A stretch of 64,000 nt of DNA from Curtobacterium flaccumfaciens. Its GTDB lineage: Bacteria; Actinomycetota; Actinomycetes; Actinomycetales; Microbacteriaceae. A program made the translations under genes and the position numbers. Of this stretch, positions 51,769 through 60,440 are shown piece after piece. A model generated the notes under the pieces. The model saw only the letters and a list, made by a program, of their open reading frames with translations, was not told the DNA's origin and did not search any database. Where the stretch lies: positions 496,001-560,000 of the forward strand of contig NZ_SNVW01000001.1 in NCBI RefSeq assembly GCF_004361695.1, in the 5' to 3' direction. Every line of letters begins with the position of its first letter. Position 1 is the stretch's first letter.

Positions 51769-52959
51769 ATGGACGTCCTCGTCACCGTCGTGCTGGTGAT
51801 CGTCGTTGCGCTCGTGTTCGACTTCACGAACGGCTTCCACGACACCGCGAACGCCATGGCCACCTCGGTCGCCACGGGTGCCCTCAAGCCCCGCACCGCC
51901 GTGCTCATCTCCGCCGTCCTCAACGTGGTCGGCGCCTTCCTCTCCACCGAGGTCGCCAAGACCGTCTCCCAGGGCATCATCCGCGAGGGGCAGGACGGCG
52001 TCCACATCTCCCCCACGATGATCTTCGCGGGACTCGTCGGCGCCGTGCTCTGGAACCTCGCCACCTGGTACTTCGGCCTGCCGTCGTCGTCGACGCACGC
52101 GCTGTTCGGCGGCCTCATCGGGGCGTCGATCATCGGCGCCGGACTGCAGTCCGTCGACTGGGCCACGGTCGTGTCGAAGGTCGTGCTGCCGGCGCTGCTC
52201 TCCCCCGTCATCGCCGGGGTGATCGCCCTCGTCGCGACCTACCTGGCGTACACGCTCACGAAGAACGCGACCACGCACGGTGCGGCGACCGGCTTCCGGC
52301 ACGGGCAGACGATCTCGGCGTCGCTGGTGTCGCTCGCGCACGGCACGAACGACGCGCAGAAGACGATGGGCGTGATCACGCTGACCCTGATCGCCGCGAA
52401 CTACCAGTCGGCGGGCACCGGCCCGGCGCTCTGGGTGATCCTGGCCTGCGGCCTCGCGATCGGCCTCGGCACCTACACGGGCGGCTGGCGGATCATGCAG
52501 ACCGTCGGCAAGAAGATCTCCGACGTGCAGTCCCCGCAGGGCTTCGCGGCGGAGACCAGCTCGGCCGCGACGATCCTGGTGTCGTCGCACCTCGGGTTCG
52601 CGCTCTCGACGACGCACGTCACGAGCGGCTCCGTGATCGGCTCCGGCCTGGGCAAGAAGCTCGCCGACGTGCACTGGTCGGTCGTCGGCCGGATCGTCGT
52701 CGCGTGGGTGATCACGCTGCCGGCGGCCGCGGTGGTCGGCGCACTCGCCACGGCCCTCGCCGCGACGTCCACGCTCGGCCTGGTGGTCGTCGCGGTGCTC
52801 GCGCTCGCCGCCGGTCTGGCGTTCTTCGTCCTCGCCCGGCGGAAGCCGATCAACGCCGCCGACGTGCGCGACGCCGACGGCACCGACGGCACCGAGGGCA
52901 CCGGCGGCGCCGACGGCTCGCGTGGCAAGGACCCGGCCGTCGCGCCGGCAGAGGCCTGA
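51769..52959 (+). CDS. pit: Inorganic phosphate transporter, PiT family
   Basis: A 396-residue membrane transporter with about ten helices. Duplicated PiT signatures are present: FDFTNGFHDTANAMATSV and SLAHGTNDAQKTMGV, plus GLPSSSTHALFGG and LSTTHVTSGSVIG. The C-terminal 35 residues are a Gly/Asp/Thr-rich tail. Predicted low-affinity phosphate/metal symporter, likely under PhoP control through the box upstream. Confidence 0.93.
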   Translation: MDVLVTVVLVIVVALVFDFTNGFHDTANAMATSVATGALKPRTAVLISAVLNVVGAFLSTEVAKTVSQGIIREGQDGVHISPTMIFAGLVGAVLWNLATWYFGLPSSSTHALFGGLIGASIIGAGLQSVDWATVVSKVVLPALLSPVIAGVIALVATYLAYTLTKNATTHGAATGFRHGQTISASLVSLAHGTNDAQKTMGVITLTLIAANYQSAGTGPALWVILACGLAIGLGTYTGGWRIMQTVGKKISDVQSPQGFAAETSSAATILVSSHLGFALSTTHVTSGSVIGSGLGKKLADVHWSVVGRIVVAWVITLPAAAVVGALATALAATSTLGLVVVAVLALAAGLAFFVLARRKPINAADVRDADGTDGTEGTGGADGSRGKDPAVAPAEA

Positions 52960-52970
52960 GGAGGACACGC

Positions 52971-53240
52971 ATGGACATCGACTTCACCAGCATCGCCACC
53001 GTGGCGGGCGTCGGGTTCGTCTCGGCCGTCGGCGTGGTGCTCGTCTACACGCTCGGCCTGCGGCTGCTCGGCACCGGACAGCCGACGGACGCGGGCGGCG
53101 ACCACACCCAGTACGCCCAGGAGTCGGCTCGGTCGGGGCACACGCCGCCGATCGCGTTGGCGGGCGCGGTGGTGTGCTTCGCGGTGTGCATCGCTGCGGT
53201 GTTGCTCGGGATCTGGCTCACGATCCCGCAGTTCCACTAG
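52971..53240 (+). CDS. Small two-helix membrane protein downstream of pit
   Basis: An 89-residue protein with helices at about 10-34 and 61-84 and a short hydrophilic loop containing HTQYAQESAR. GAGGAG lies seven bases before the ATG, and the gene starts 11 bases after pit, so it is co-transcribed. Probably an accessory of the transporter; no named family recognised. Confidence 0.75.
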   Translation: MDIDFTSIATVAGVGFVSAVGVVLVYTLGLRLLGTGQPTDAGGDHTQYAQESARSGHTPPIALAGAVVCFAVCIAAVLLGIWLTIPQFH

Positions 53241-53275
53241 CGCGTTCCGTCCCATCGCGCCCGCTGTAGGAAGCG

Positions 53276-53322
53276 GAATCGCGCATGGGGAGTCGGAACT
53301 TCCGACCTCCCATGCGCGATTC
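53276..53322. terminator. Bidirectional hairpin between convergent genes
   Basis: Arms of 23 nt (starting GAATCGCGCATGGG) pair across a one-base loop with only two adjacent mismatches. It is placed between the pit operon and the SDR gene. No T-run. Function inferred from position and strength. Confidence 0.65.
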
Positions 53323-53359
53323 GTCATCCCACGCGCGGAACGACCCGCCAGGGCCAGGC

Positions 53360-54112
53360 TCAGTGCGCGCTGTAGCCGCCGTCGACCAGGTGGTAGCTGC
53401 CGCTGATGAAGGACGCCTTGTCGCTCAGCAGGAACAGCACGAGTGCGGCGACCTCGGCATCGGTGCCGAGGCGCTTCGCGGCGTGCTCGGCCTCGAGCGC
53501 CGACAGGGCCTCGGACGACAGCGATGCCCGGACGAGCGGGGTGTCGATGAAGCCCGGGCCGACGGCGTTCGTGCGGACGCCCTGCGCGGTGTACTCGAGC
53601 GCAGCGACCTTGGTCAGCCCGACGAGTGCGTGCTTCGAGGCGACGTACGCCGCGTTCTGCGCGATGCCGACCGAGCCGAGCACCGACGACATGTTCACGA
53701 TCGCACCACCACCGGAGGCGAGCATCGCGGGGATCTCGTAGCGGAGGCCGTAGAACACCCCGTCGAGGTCCACCGCGCGCACGCGGTCCCAGGCGGCGAC
53801 GTCGTACTCGCCGATGGGCTGCGGGGCCGCACCGATGCCGGCGTTGTTCACGGCGAGGTGGAGCGCGCCGTACGTGTCGACGGCGAACTGCACCATGCGC
53901 TCGTTGTCGCCCGCGACGGCGGAGTTGGCCTCGAACGCCGTGGCCGTGCCGCCGGCGGCCTCGATCTCGGACGCGACGCGCTGCGCGGCGTCGAGCTTGA
54001 TGTCGGTGGCGACGACCTTCGCGCCCGCCGCGGCGAGCTCCTTCGCGATGGACTCACCGATGCCGCTGCCGCCACCGGTGACGATCGCGACCTTGCCCTC
54101 GAACTCGGACAT
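53360..54112 (-). CDS. Short-chain dehydrogenase/reductase
   Basis: A 250-residue classical SDR. NAD(P) motif TGGGSGIGES, structural NNAGIG, catalytic Ser in VNMSSVLGSVG and Tyr/Lys in YVASKHALVGL. PGFIDTPLV follows in the substrate loop. AAGGAG lies before the ATG. It is divergent from a MarR gene, so the pair is probably regulated together. Substrate unknown. Confidence 0.92.
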   Translation of the reverse strand: MSEFEGKVAIVTGGGSGIGESIAKELAAAGAKVVATDIKLDAAQRVASEIEAAGGTATAFEANSAVAGDNERMVQFAVDTYGALHLAVNNAGIGAAPQPIGEYDVAAWDRVRAVDLDGVFYGLRYEIPAMLASGGGAIVNMSSVLGSVGIAQNAAYVASKHALVGLTKVAALEYTAQGVRTNAVGPGFIDTPLVRASLSSEALSALEAEHAAKRLGTDAEVAALVLFLLSDKASFISGSYHLVDGGYSAH

Positions 54113-54130
54113 GTTCTCCTTCTCTCTTGG

Positions 54131-54142
54131 CAACACCTGTTG
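54131..54142. promoter_or_regulatory. Palindrome CAACACCTGTTG in SDR leader
   Basis: Exact inverted CAACA/TGTTG with a 2-bp centre, 19 bp before the SDR start. Candidate MarR operator for the SDR gene. Confidence 0.5.
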
Positions 54143-54169
54143 TCTAGTCGAAGCGTACACCCGCAAACC

Positions 54170-54199
54170 AGTTCGTTCGCTGAACTAATGAGGTAGGCT
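54170..54199 (+). promoter_or_regulatory. marR promoter with AGTTC/GAACT operator
   Basis: AGTTC and GAACT arms with 7 bp between (54170-54186) lie just upstream of -10 TAGGCT (54194-54199). The -10 ends eight bases before the GTG of the MarR gene. Likely autoregulatory. Confidence 0.62.
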
Positions 54200-54207
54200 A
54201 ACGACCC

Positions 54208-54618
54208 GTGACCGACGCCACCGACCTCCGCATCGCCGTGAACCGGCTGTCCCGGACCCTCCGCGCACAGAAGGCCGACACGACCGTCACCGACGCGCAG
54301 TTCTCCGCCCTCGCCCGGCTGCACCGCGACGGCGCGATGTCGCTCGCCGACCTCAGCCGGCAGGACGGGGTGACGCCGCCGTCGATGACGAAGACGATCG
54401 CCGTGCTCGTCGACCGCGGCCTCGTGTCGAAGGACGGCCACGGGGACGACCGGCGCAAGGTGCTCCTCTGCGCCACGGCCGCCGGCGCCGCCTTCGTCGA
54501 GGAGACCCGTCGCCGCCGGGACGGCTGGCTCACCCCGCGCCTCGCCGAACTCACCGAGGCCGAACGGCAGACCCTCGCCGACGCCACCGAGATCATGAGG
54601 AGGCTGGCCCAGCAGTGA
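54208..54618 (+). CDS. MarR-family regulator of MFS/SDR pair
   Basis: A 136-residue winged-helix repressor: TDAQFSALARLHRDGAMSLADL, recognition helix region PPSMTKTIAVLVDRGLVSK and wing GDDRRKVLLC. GTG start, probably leaderless. Its stop overlaps the exporter start as GTGA. Adjacent palindromes suggest it controls itself, the exporter and possibly the divergent SDR. Confidence 0.9.
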   Translation: MTDATDLRIAVNRLSRTLRAQKADTTVTDAQFSALARLHRDGAMSLADLSRQDGVTPPSMTKTIAVLVDRGLVSKDGHGDDRRKVLLCATAAGAAFVEETRRRRDGWLTPRLAELTEAERQTLADATEIMRRLAQQ

Positions 54619-55961
54619 CCGCCATGTTCCGCTCCCTGTCCACCCACAACTACCGCATCTGGTTCGCGGGGGCACTCGTCTCCAACGTCGGCACCTGGAT
54701 GCAGCGCACCGCCCAGGACTGGATCGTCCTCACCAAGCTCTCCGACAACGACGCGATCGCGGTCGGCATCACGATGGCGCTGCAGTTCGGACCACAGCTG
54801 CTGCTCCTCCCCCTCACCGGCCTCGCCGCCGACCGGTTCGACCGGCGGAAGATGCTCATGCTGACGCAGGGACTGATGGGGGCGCTCGGGCTCGGCCTGG
54901 GAATCATGGTCCTCACGGACACCGCGACGCTCTGGTCGCTCTACGGCTTCGCCCTGGCGCTCGGCGTCGTCGCAGCGTTCGACACCCCGATCCGGCAGGC
55001 CTTCGTGTCCGACGTCGTGCAGGGCGAGCACGTCGCGAACGCCGTGGCGCTCAACTCCGCGTCGTTCAACGCCGCACGGCTCATCGGCCCCGCGGTCGCC
55101 GGCGTGCTCATCGCAGCGATCGGCTCCGGCTGGGTGTTCGTCATCAACGCCGGGTCGTTCTTGGCCGTCCTCATCGCGCTGCGCTTCGTCGACCCCGCGC
55201 AGCTCGCCGAACGCATCCGGGCGAAGCGCGGCAAGGGCCAGATCATCGCCGGCTTCCAGTACGTGCGGACCCGGCCCGACATCATCGTCGTGCTCTGCAT
55301 GATCTTCGTCGTCGGCACGTTCGGCGTGAACTTCCCGATCTTCACCTCGACGATGGCGCGGGTGGAGTTCCACAAGGGCGCCGGGGAGTTCGGCCTGCTC
55401 AACTCCGTGATGGCGATCGGCTCGGTCGCCGGTGCGCTCCTGTCGGCACGGCGCGATCGTCCGCGGATGCGCACGCTCGTGATCGCCTCCGCCGGCTTCG
55501 GCATCGCATGTGTCGCCGCCGCGCTCGCACCGACGTACTGGACCTTCGCGTTCGTCCTGGTGTTCGTCGGCCTCGCGTCCCTCACCTTCATGACGACGGC
55601 GAACGCCCTCGTGCAGACCACGACGAAGCCGGCGATGCGTGGCCGGGTGATGGCGCTCTACATGGCGATCTTCGCCGGGGGCACCCCGATCGGCGCTCCG
55701 ATCGTCGGCGCGGTCGCCGACGCCTGGGGTCCGCGCTGGGCCATCGCGGTCGGTGCCGCCTCCGGGTTCGTGGCGCTCGCGATCGCGCTCGTCTGGCTCA
55801 TCCGGTGGGAGCGTTTCCGGGTCCGGTACGACGCCGACACCCGCCTGCACCTGGCGATCACGCACGCCGTGCCCGTGGTCGGGACGCGCGCCTCGCGCGC
55901 CGCGGTGCGACACGACCTGGAACGCGACGAGGCGGTCGCCGACCGGTCCAGCGCCGTCTGA
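54615..55961 (+). CDS. MFS exporter (EntS/MFS_3-type)
   Basis: A 448-residue, 12-helix transporter. Features: NYRIWFAGALVSNVGTWMQRTAQDW at the N-terminus, GLAADRFDRRKMLM between helices 2 and 3, and FNAARLIGPAVAGVLI. The family includes siderophore and drug exporters. It is translationally coupled to the MarR gene, typical of inducible efflux. Confidence 0.9.
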   Translation: MTAMFRSLSTHNYRIWFAGALVSNVGTWMQRTAQDWIVLTKLSDNDAIAVGITMALQFGPQLLLLPLTGLAADRFDRRKMLMLTQGLMGALGLGLGIMVLTDTATLWSLYGFALALGVVAAFDTPIRQAFVSDVVQGEHVANAVALNSASFNAARLIGPAVAGVLIAAIGSGWVFVINAGSFLAVLIALRFVDPAQLAERIRAKRGKGQIIAGFQYVRTRPDIIVVLCMIFVVGTFGVNFPIFTSTMARVEFHKGAGEFGLLNSVMAIGSVAGALLSARRDRPRMRTLVIASAGFGIACVAAALAPTYWTFAFVLVFVGLASLTFMTTANALVQTTTKPAMRGRVMALYMAIFAGGTPIGAPIVGAVADAWGPRWAIAVGAASGFVALAIALVWLIRWERFRVRYDADTRLHLAITHAVPVVGTRASRAAVRHDLERDEAVADRSSAV

Positions 55962-55978
55962 CGCGACCCACCGACGGC

Positions 55979-56014
55979 CTGGAGGCACGTGGCGGCCCCG
56001 CCCCGCGCCTCCAG
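55979..56014. repeat. Inverted pair of CTGGAGGC(A/G)CG motif
   Basis: CTGGAGGCACG (55979-55989) and CGCGCCTCCAG (56004-56014) pair with one mismatch, between the convergent exporter and alpha-E genes. Confidence 0.7.
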
Positions 56015-56049
56015 TCCGGCGCCCGGTCGCCCTGACGGCGGGAGGCGAC

Positions 56050-56946
56050 CTACCGGGCCGCCTCCGCGGTGGCGAAGACGCGTTCGTCGAGGGCGGCGGC
56101 GACCCGGTCGGCCGCGACCGCCAGGCGCTGCCCCGCCGTCCGGGCGACCAGCAGCGCGGTGTCAGCTGACACCGCCTCGAGGTCCCGACGCGTCTCCGTG
56201 AACGCACCCACCTCGTCCTCGATGCAGGACGGCGCGACGTCCGCCAGGCACTCGTCCGTCCGCCGCGCCAGGAACCGGAGCGATCGGGGGCTGTGCTCGT
56301 CGAGGAGCAGGAACGCGGCGGCGTCCTCGGGGCCGAGCGTGTGGTGGTCGCGGCCGCGCTGGAACGCCTCGCCGGCACCGCAGGCACGGAGCGCGGTGGC
56401 CCACGACGAGCCGGACTCGGGGTCGAGCAGCCCGGACGCGACCAGCCGAGCCGTCGCCGCGCAGCGCTGCAGCGAGCGACCGAGGGTGAAGAACTCCCAG
56501 ACCTCGTCGCGGCTGGCGTCCGCCTCGACGACACCGATGGCGAGGGCACTGCGCTCGCGGACCCACCCGAGGAACTCGTGGGCACGGTCGGGCGAGACCT
56601 TCCGCGGCATCCGCGACCGGGTGACGTTGAGGCAGTCCCACAGTTCGGTGGAGACGACGTCGCGGGCACGGCGAGCGTGGTCCCGGGCGACCGCCACCGC
56701 CGACGCGATCGAGGCCGGTTCGTGCCGGTCGAGGGCGAGCGAGTCGATGGTCGACGCACGGTCCGGGTCGTTCGCCGGGCCGGCCGCACCCACGACGGAC
56801 CGGAGCTCCGCGGCGACCGCTCGGTCCTGGTCGACCGCGGCCGGCTCGCCCCGCGCGACGTAGACGTCGAGCATCCTGGCGACGACGTCCGTGCGTTCGA
56901 CGGCGTTCCCGACGTGGAAGACGCTCCCCGCGAGTCGGCTCAGCAC
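56050..56946 (-). CDS. Alpha-E (DUF403) domain protein
   Basis: A 298-residue helical protein. The family start is VLSRLAGSVFHVGNAVERTD followed by ARMLDVYV, with SALAIGVVEADASRDEVWEFFTLGRSL mid-domain. Alpha-E proteins are normally encoded with a DUF404/407 ATP-grasp-like protein and a transglutaminase-like protease in a putative peptide-synthesis cluster; none of these is nearby. The GTG has AGGAG seven bases upstream. Confidence 0.83.
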   Translation of the reverse strand: MLSRLAGSVFHVGNAVERTDVVARMLDVYVARGEPAAVDQDRAVAAELRSVVGAAGPANDPDRASTIDSLALDRHEPASIASAVAVARDHARRARDVVSTELWDCLNVTRSRMPRKVSPDRAHEFLGWVRERSALAIGVVEADASRDEVWEFFTLGRSLQRCAATARLVASGLLDPESGSSWATALRACGAGEAFQRGRDHHTLGPEDAAAFLLLDEHSPRSLRFLARRTDECLADVAPSCIEDEVGAFTETRRDLEAVSADTALLVARTAGQRLAVAADRVAAALDERVFATAEAAR

Positions 56947-57055
56947 GTCGGCTCCTGCATGTCGTGAACCTACTGACCGGTCGTTGCCGGGGTGTTTCGT
57001 CGCCGCGTCACGGGTGTTGCAGTCGGCCGATCGGCGCACTCGCTAGACAAACTAA

Positions 57056-57071
57056 CTAGACCGTCTAGCAT
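57056..57071 (+). promoter_or_regulatory. MarR operator and -10 box
   Basis: CTAGAC-c-GTCTAG (57056-57068) is a perfect 13-bp palindrome that covers the -10 TAGCAT (57066-57071), which ends seven bases before ATG 57079. Another CTAGAC copy lies at 57042. Likely autorepression site. Confidence 0.68.
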
Positions 57072-57078
57072 TGTCGTC

Positions 57079-57594
57079 ATGACTTCCGAGGTGACGACGA
57101 GCGCCGCGGGATTCTGGTACGACGAGGAGTCCAGGGTCGACGCGGTGGACGTGCTCAACGCGTTGCGCCGGTACCGGACCGCCGAGACCTCGGCGCAGCG
57201 CCGGGCCCGCGAAGCACTCGGCATCGGCGAGAACGCCCTGCTGGCGCTCCGCGTGCTCCTCGACGCCGAGAAGGCCGGTCGCACCGTCAACGCGAAGGAC
57301 CTCGCCGAGCAGCTGGAGATCACCGCAGCCTCGACCTCGGCGCTCGTCGACCGGCTCGTCCGAAGTGGCCACGTCGTCCGGCACGCCGACCCGAACGACC
57401 GCCGCGGCGTCATCCTCACCGCCACGGGTGCCTCGATGCGCCACGTGATGCGCGTGCTCGACCAGCTCGACTCCCGCGCGATCCAGGCGACCGAGCACCT
57501 GTCGGACGCCGAGATGGCGGTGATCGTCGCGTTCCTCGACCAGATGGTCCGCGTGGTCGACGACGTGGACTCCGTCCGCGGGCGCTCCGCGTAG
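57079..57594 (+). CDS. MarR-family transcriptional regulator
   Basis: A 171-residue winged-helix protein with an extended N-terminus of about 45 residues. Core: LLALRVLLDAEKAGRTVNAKDL, TAASTSALVDRLVRSGHVVR and wing DPNDRRGVILTATG. Its TAG stop forms the first three bases of the next gene's -10 box. Confidence 0.9.
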   Translation: MTSEVTTSAAGFWYDEESRVDAVDVLNALRRYRTAETSAQRRAREALGIGENALLALRVLLDAEKAGRTVNAKDLAEQLEITAASTSALVDRLVRSGHVVRHADPNDRRGVILTATGASMRHVMRVLDQLDSRAIQATEHLSDAEMAVIVAFLDQMVRVVDDVDSVRGRSA

Positions 57595-57597
57595 CCT
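57592..57597 (+). promoter_or_regulatory. -10 box overlapping a stop codon
   Basis: TAGCCT: TAG is the stop of the MarR gene and the box ends six bases before ATG 57604. Confidence 0.6.
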
Positions 57598-57603
57598 GCT
57601 CCC

Positions 57604-57828
57604 ATGGCAGACACGGGCGCACACGGTCAGACGCCCGCGCCGCACGACCCCGAGGACGACATGCCCTTCGCGGAACTCGACGCCCGCGCCCGGGCCGACG
57701 CGGCACTCCGGCGCATCCAGAACGGCTCGGACCCCGCCCGAGAGGCGTTCGACCTCGCCAACACGATGAACGACGAGACCGTCGGACGGCTGACGAACGC
57801 CGTCCGACGGTTCTTCCGCCGCGGCTGA
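57604..57828 (+). CDS. Small hypothetical protein
   Basis: A 74-residue hydrophilic protein. The N-terminus is disordered, then DARARADAALRRIQNG and LTNAVRRFFRRG give a helical, basic C-terminus. No family recognised. Confidence 0.65.
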   Translation: MADTGAHGQTPAPHDPEDDMPFAELDARARADAALRRIQNGSDPAREAFDLANTMNDETVGRLTNAVRRFFRRG

Positions 57829-57894
57829 CGCAGCGCGCGCGGCTTGCGCGGCGCGCGGCTTGCGCCGGTGGCGCGGCTTGCGCCGGTCGCGCGG

Positions 57895-58752
57895 TCAGCG
57901 CGGCGTGAAGGCGGTGCCGACCGCGGCGATGTCGTCGCCGCCGTGGCCCGCCGCGCTGGCGTCCGCGTAGACCCGGCCGAGAGCGTCGAGCAGCACGGTC
58001 GAGACCCCCGACGCCCGTGCGGCATCCGCGATGAGGCCGATGTCCTTCCGCAGACCGTCGAGCGCGAACTGCGCCGGGAACTCCCCCGCGATGATCGACT
58101 TCCCCTTCGTGTGGGCGTACGCCGAGTCGCTCGCGCTGCCCTCGATCGCCTGCAGGAACAGCGCCGGGTCGAGCCCGAGAGACGCCGCGAGCGCGAGGGA
58201 CTGGCCGGTCGCCGCCGTGATCGAGGCGATCCAGGCGTTCGCGGCGAGCTTGAGCGCCGTCCCCGCCCCGACCTGGTCGCCGGCACGGACGGTCTTCGCC
58301 CCCACGGCGTCGAGGACGGGGTCGATGCGGTCGAGGACCTCGGTGGGCCCGGCGGCGAGCATCGTCAGCGTGCCCTGCTCCGCCGGCGCCTTCGTGCCGA
58401 GCATCATCGCCTCGACGAGCGTGATGCCGTACTTCCCGGCGAGCTGCACGACGGTCTCGGTGCCGGCGACCCCGATCGTCGAGGCCTGCACCCACACGGC
58501 GTCCGTCGGGGCGTCCCCGGCGGCCGACTCCAGCACGTCCAGCACGGCCTCGGTGTCGAAGAGCGTGAGTAGGACGACCTCGGCGTCGGCCACGGCCTCG
58601 GCCGGGTCGGTCGCGACGGTTCCTCCCCGTGCAGCGAGCGGGGCTGCTTTGTCGGCGGTCCGGTTCCAGACCGTCACCTCGTGGCCCTCACGGAGCAGCG
58701 ACCCCGCCACCCCGGCGCCCATCGTCCCCGTCCCCAGTACCGTCACCCGCAC
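57895..58752 (-). CDS. NAD(P)-dependent beta-hydroxyacid dehydrogenase-like oxidoreductase
   Basis: A 285-residue enzyme of the 6-phosphogluconate/3-hydroxyisobutyrate dehydrogenase superfamily. Cofactor motif VTVLGTGTMGAGVAGSL, substrate loop VEAMMLGTKAPAEQGTL (in place of the usual DAPVSGG), and catalytic-region GAGTALKLAANAWIA with the conserved Lys. Could be a glyoxylate/succinate semialdehyde-type or imine reductase. GTG start after GGAGACGGAG. Confidence 0.87.
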   Translation of the reverse strand: MRVTVLGTGTMGAGVAGSLLREGHEVTVWNRTADKAAPLAARGGTVATDPAEAVADAEVVLLTLFDTEAVLDVLESAAGDAPTDAVWVQASTIGVAGTETVVQLAGKYGITLVEAMMLGTKAPAEQGTLTMLAAGPTEVLDRIDPVLDAVGAKTVRAGDQVGAGTALKLAANAWIASITAATGQSLALAASLGLDPALFLQAIEGSASDSAYAHTKGKSIIAGEFPAQFALDGLRKDIGLIADAARASGVSTVLLDALGRVYADASAAGHGGDDIAAVGTAFTPR

Positions 58753-58810
58753 GTGCGTCTCCGTCTCCCGAGCGACACCGTGCCGCTCTCCGTGTCGACG
58801 CTACGCGCCC

Positions 58811-58840
58811 GGCGTCAGAGCGAGCCGCGGTGCTGGAGCC
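58811..58840. repeat. Duplicated 3' end of M23 gene, outer copy
   Basis: 30 bp matching 58864-58893 with two mismatches (28/30). The inner copy covers the last eight codons and stop of the M23 gene (LQHRGLL). The outer copy would read LQHRGSL and stop, but is not attached to a gene. Confidence 0.8.
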
Positions 58841-58867
58841 GTCCGAGGCGCGCGAGGGGCCGCGGCG

Positions 58868-59965
58868 TCAGAGCAACCCGCGGTGCTGGAGCCACACCGC
58901 GGGGTCGACCGGGGTGCCGCCGAGGATGACCTCGAAGTGCAGGTGCGACCCGGTCGAGACGCCGGTGTTGCCCACGGCGCCGATCCGCTCCCCGGCCGAC
59001 ACCGACTGGCCGACGCGGACACCGATCTGCGACAGGTGGCCGTAGCGCGTCTGCGACCCATCGGCGTGCTGCAGGAGCACCTGGTTGCCGTACCCCCCGA
59101 GCACACCGGCGGCGACCACGCGGCCGGACATCGCCGCGACGACCGCGGTGCCGGTGGGTGCGGCGAAGTCGAGCCCGTGGTGGTTCGTCGAGCACGCCGC
59201 GCAGCCGCGGACCCACCGGGAGCCGAACCCACCCGCCGCCGGGATCGTGCCGACGACCGGACGGACGGATGCCGGACCGTCGCCGGTCGACGGCGGTGGT
59301 GCGGCGGGCATCCGGATCGGGATCCGACCGATCGCGAACGCATCGCGCTGGACCGGGATCGTGGCCCCCTCGGCGACGGTGTACTCCTGCGCGTCGAGCG
59401 CCGGGAGCGCCGCCGGTGGTGGCGCCGCCACGGCGGTCTGCGGGGTCGCGACCGTGACGAACAGACAGGCCGCGACGGCTGTTGCGGTGACGGGGACCGC
59501 CTTCGCGGAGGCGACCGCGTGCCCGATCGTCCGCAGCGGCAGGGTGATCGCCTGGGTCACGGAGCGGGCGAGCGAGTCGGCCGCGGGCCTGGAGGCGCGA
59601 CCCGGCCTCGTCACGCCCGCTCCGGCCCGCCGGGTGGCCGGGCCGGGACTGGAGGCGCGACCCGGCCCCGTCACGCCCGCTCCGGCCAGCCGGGTGGCCT
59701 GGTCGGGAGCGGTGGAGACCGGGACGGCGGGAGTGGTCGCCGCCGCCCCGGTGGTCTGGTGGTGGCCCGCGGAGTCGCGGCCGGCTGCTGTGTCGTTGGG
59801 GGCGGTCGGCCGACGTCGCGCGCCCGACGCCCCGGCCTCGGCCTTCCGGCGGGCCCGACGGGTCGGGAAGCCCTCGGTCACCGAGGCGGCTGCGGCGGCG
59901 GCGTTCGCCGCGTGCCTGGCCGCGCCGCGCGGACGCATGGGCTGGAGGTCGGTCGTCGAGGTCAT
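58868..59965 (-). CDS. M23-family metallopeptidase (LytM-type)
   Basis: A 365-residue cell-wall peptidase. Residues 1-145 are a basic, Ala/Pro-rich disordered region. A single hydrophobic segment follows (about 150-180, VTATAVAACLFVTVATPQTA), then the M23 domain with Zn/catalytic motifs NHHGLDFAAPTGTAV and GSHLHFEV. C-terminal WLQHRGLL is typical. The disordered region contains two nearly identical segments that carry the CTGGAGGCGCG motif on the opposite strand (59586, 59648). It is downstream of a small gene by 19 bp. Confidence 0.87.
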   Translation of the reverse strand: MTSTTDLQPMRPRGAARHAANAAAAAASVTEGFPTRRARRKAEAGASGARRRPTAPNDTAAGRDSAGHHQTTGAAATTPAVPVSTAPDQATRLAGAGVTGPGRASSPGPATRRAGAGVTRPGRASRPAADSLARSVTQAITLPLRTIGHAVASAKAVPVTATAVAACLFVTVATPQTAVAAPPPAALPALDAQEYTVAEGATIPVQRDAFAIGRIPIRMPAAPPPSTGDGPASVRPVVGTIPAAGGFGSRWVRGCAACSTNHHGLDFAAPTGTAVVAAMSGRVVAAGVLGGYGNQVLLQHADGSQTRYGHLSQIGVRVGQSVSAGERIGAVGNTGVSTGSHLHFEVILGGTPVDPAVWLQHRGLL

Positions 59966-59984
59966 CGGGAGCGCGAGCTGCGGG

Positions 59985-60362
59985 TCAGGCGCGGACCACG
60001 CCGTCGCGGGTGATCTGCTCGAGCTCGGCCACGACGGCGTCGACGACCGCGCGGGTGATCGCGTCGGCGACGGCCTCGACCAGGACGAGCTGCTCGGCGC
60101 GGACAGCGTGCCCGGCGTCGGCAGCGGCGACGACCCTGGCCGGGATCTCGTCGATCGCGGCGACGAGGGCGGCGGGGACGAGCATCGAGTCACGCGAGCG
60201 GACCGGAGCGGAGATCGGGGAGGTGGGAGCGGGCGTGAAGCTCGCCCGGGCCGTGGTCGGGAGCGACGGTCCGCCGGTCGTGACGGGAGCCGAGTCGGAC
60301 TGCGCGGACGCGGTGCCCTCGGTCCGGCGGGCAATGGAGTCGAAGAGCGGGGTGGAGGACAT
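59985..60362 (-). CDS. Hypothetical protein upstream of the M23 peptidase
   Basis: A 125-residue protein, not recognised. A disordered Ser/Thr/Pro-rich half is followed by an amphipathic helical region (LVLVEAVADAITRAVVDAVV, then AELEQI). No signal peptide. Co-transcribed with the peptidase gene. Confidence 0.65.
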   Translation of the reverse strand: MSSTPLFDSIARRTEGTASAQSDSAPVTTGGPSLPTTARASFTPAPTSPISAPVRSRDSMLVPAALVAAIDEIPARVVAAADAGHAVRAEQLVLVEAVADAITRAVVDAVVAELEQITRDGVVRA

Positions 60363-60440
60363 GCTGCGGGCCTACCGATCGGTGTGAGGCGGTCCGTTCT
60401 CGGCCGGACCGCGGTGGGATGTGCCCCTGGGCACGCCCTC

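Noticed and set aside
54198-56789. 863-codon minus-strand frame under the MarR/MFS genes
   Set aside because: Opposite the real coding strand with Arg/Pro bias and no recognisable domain.
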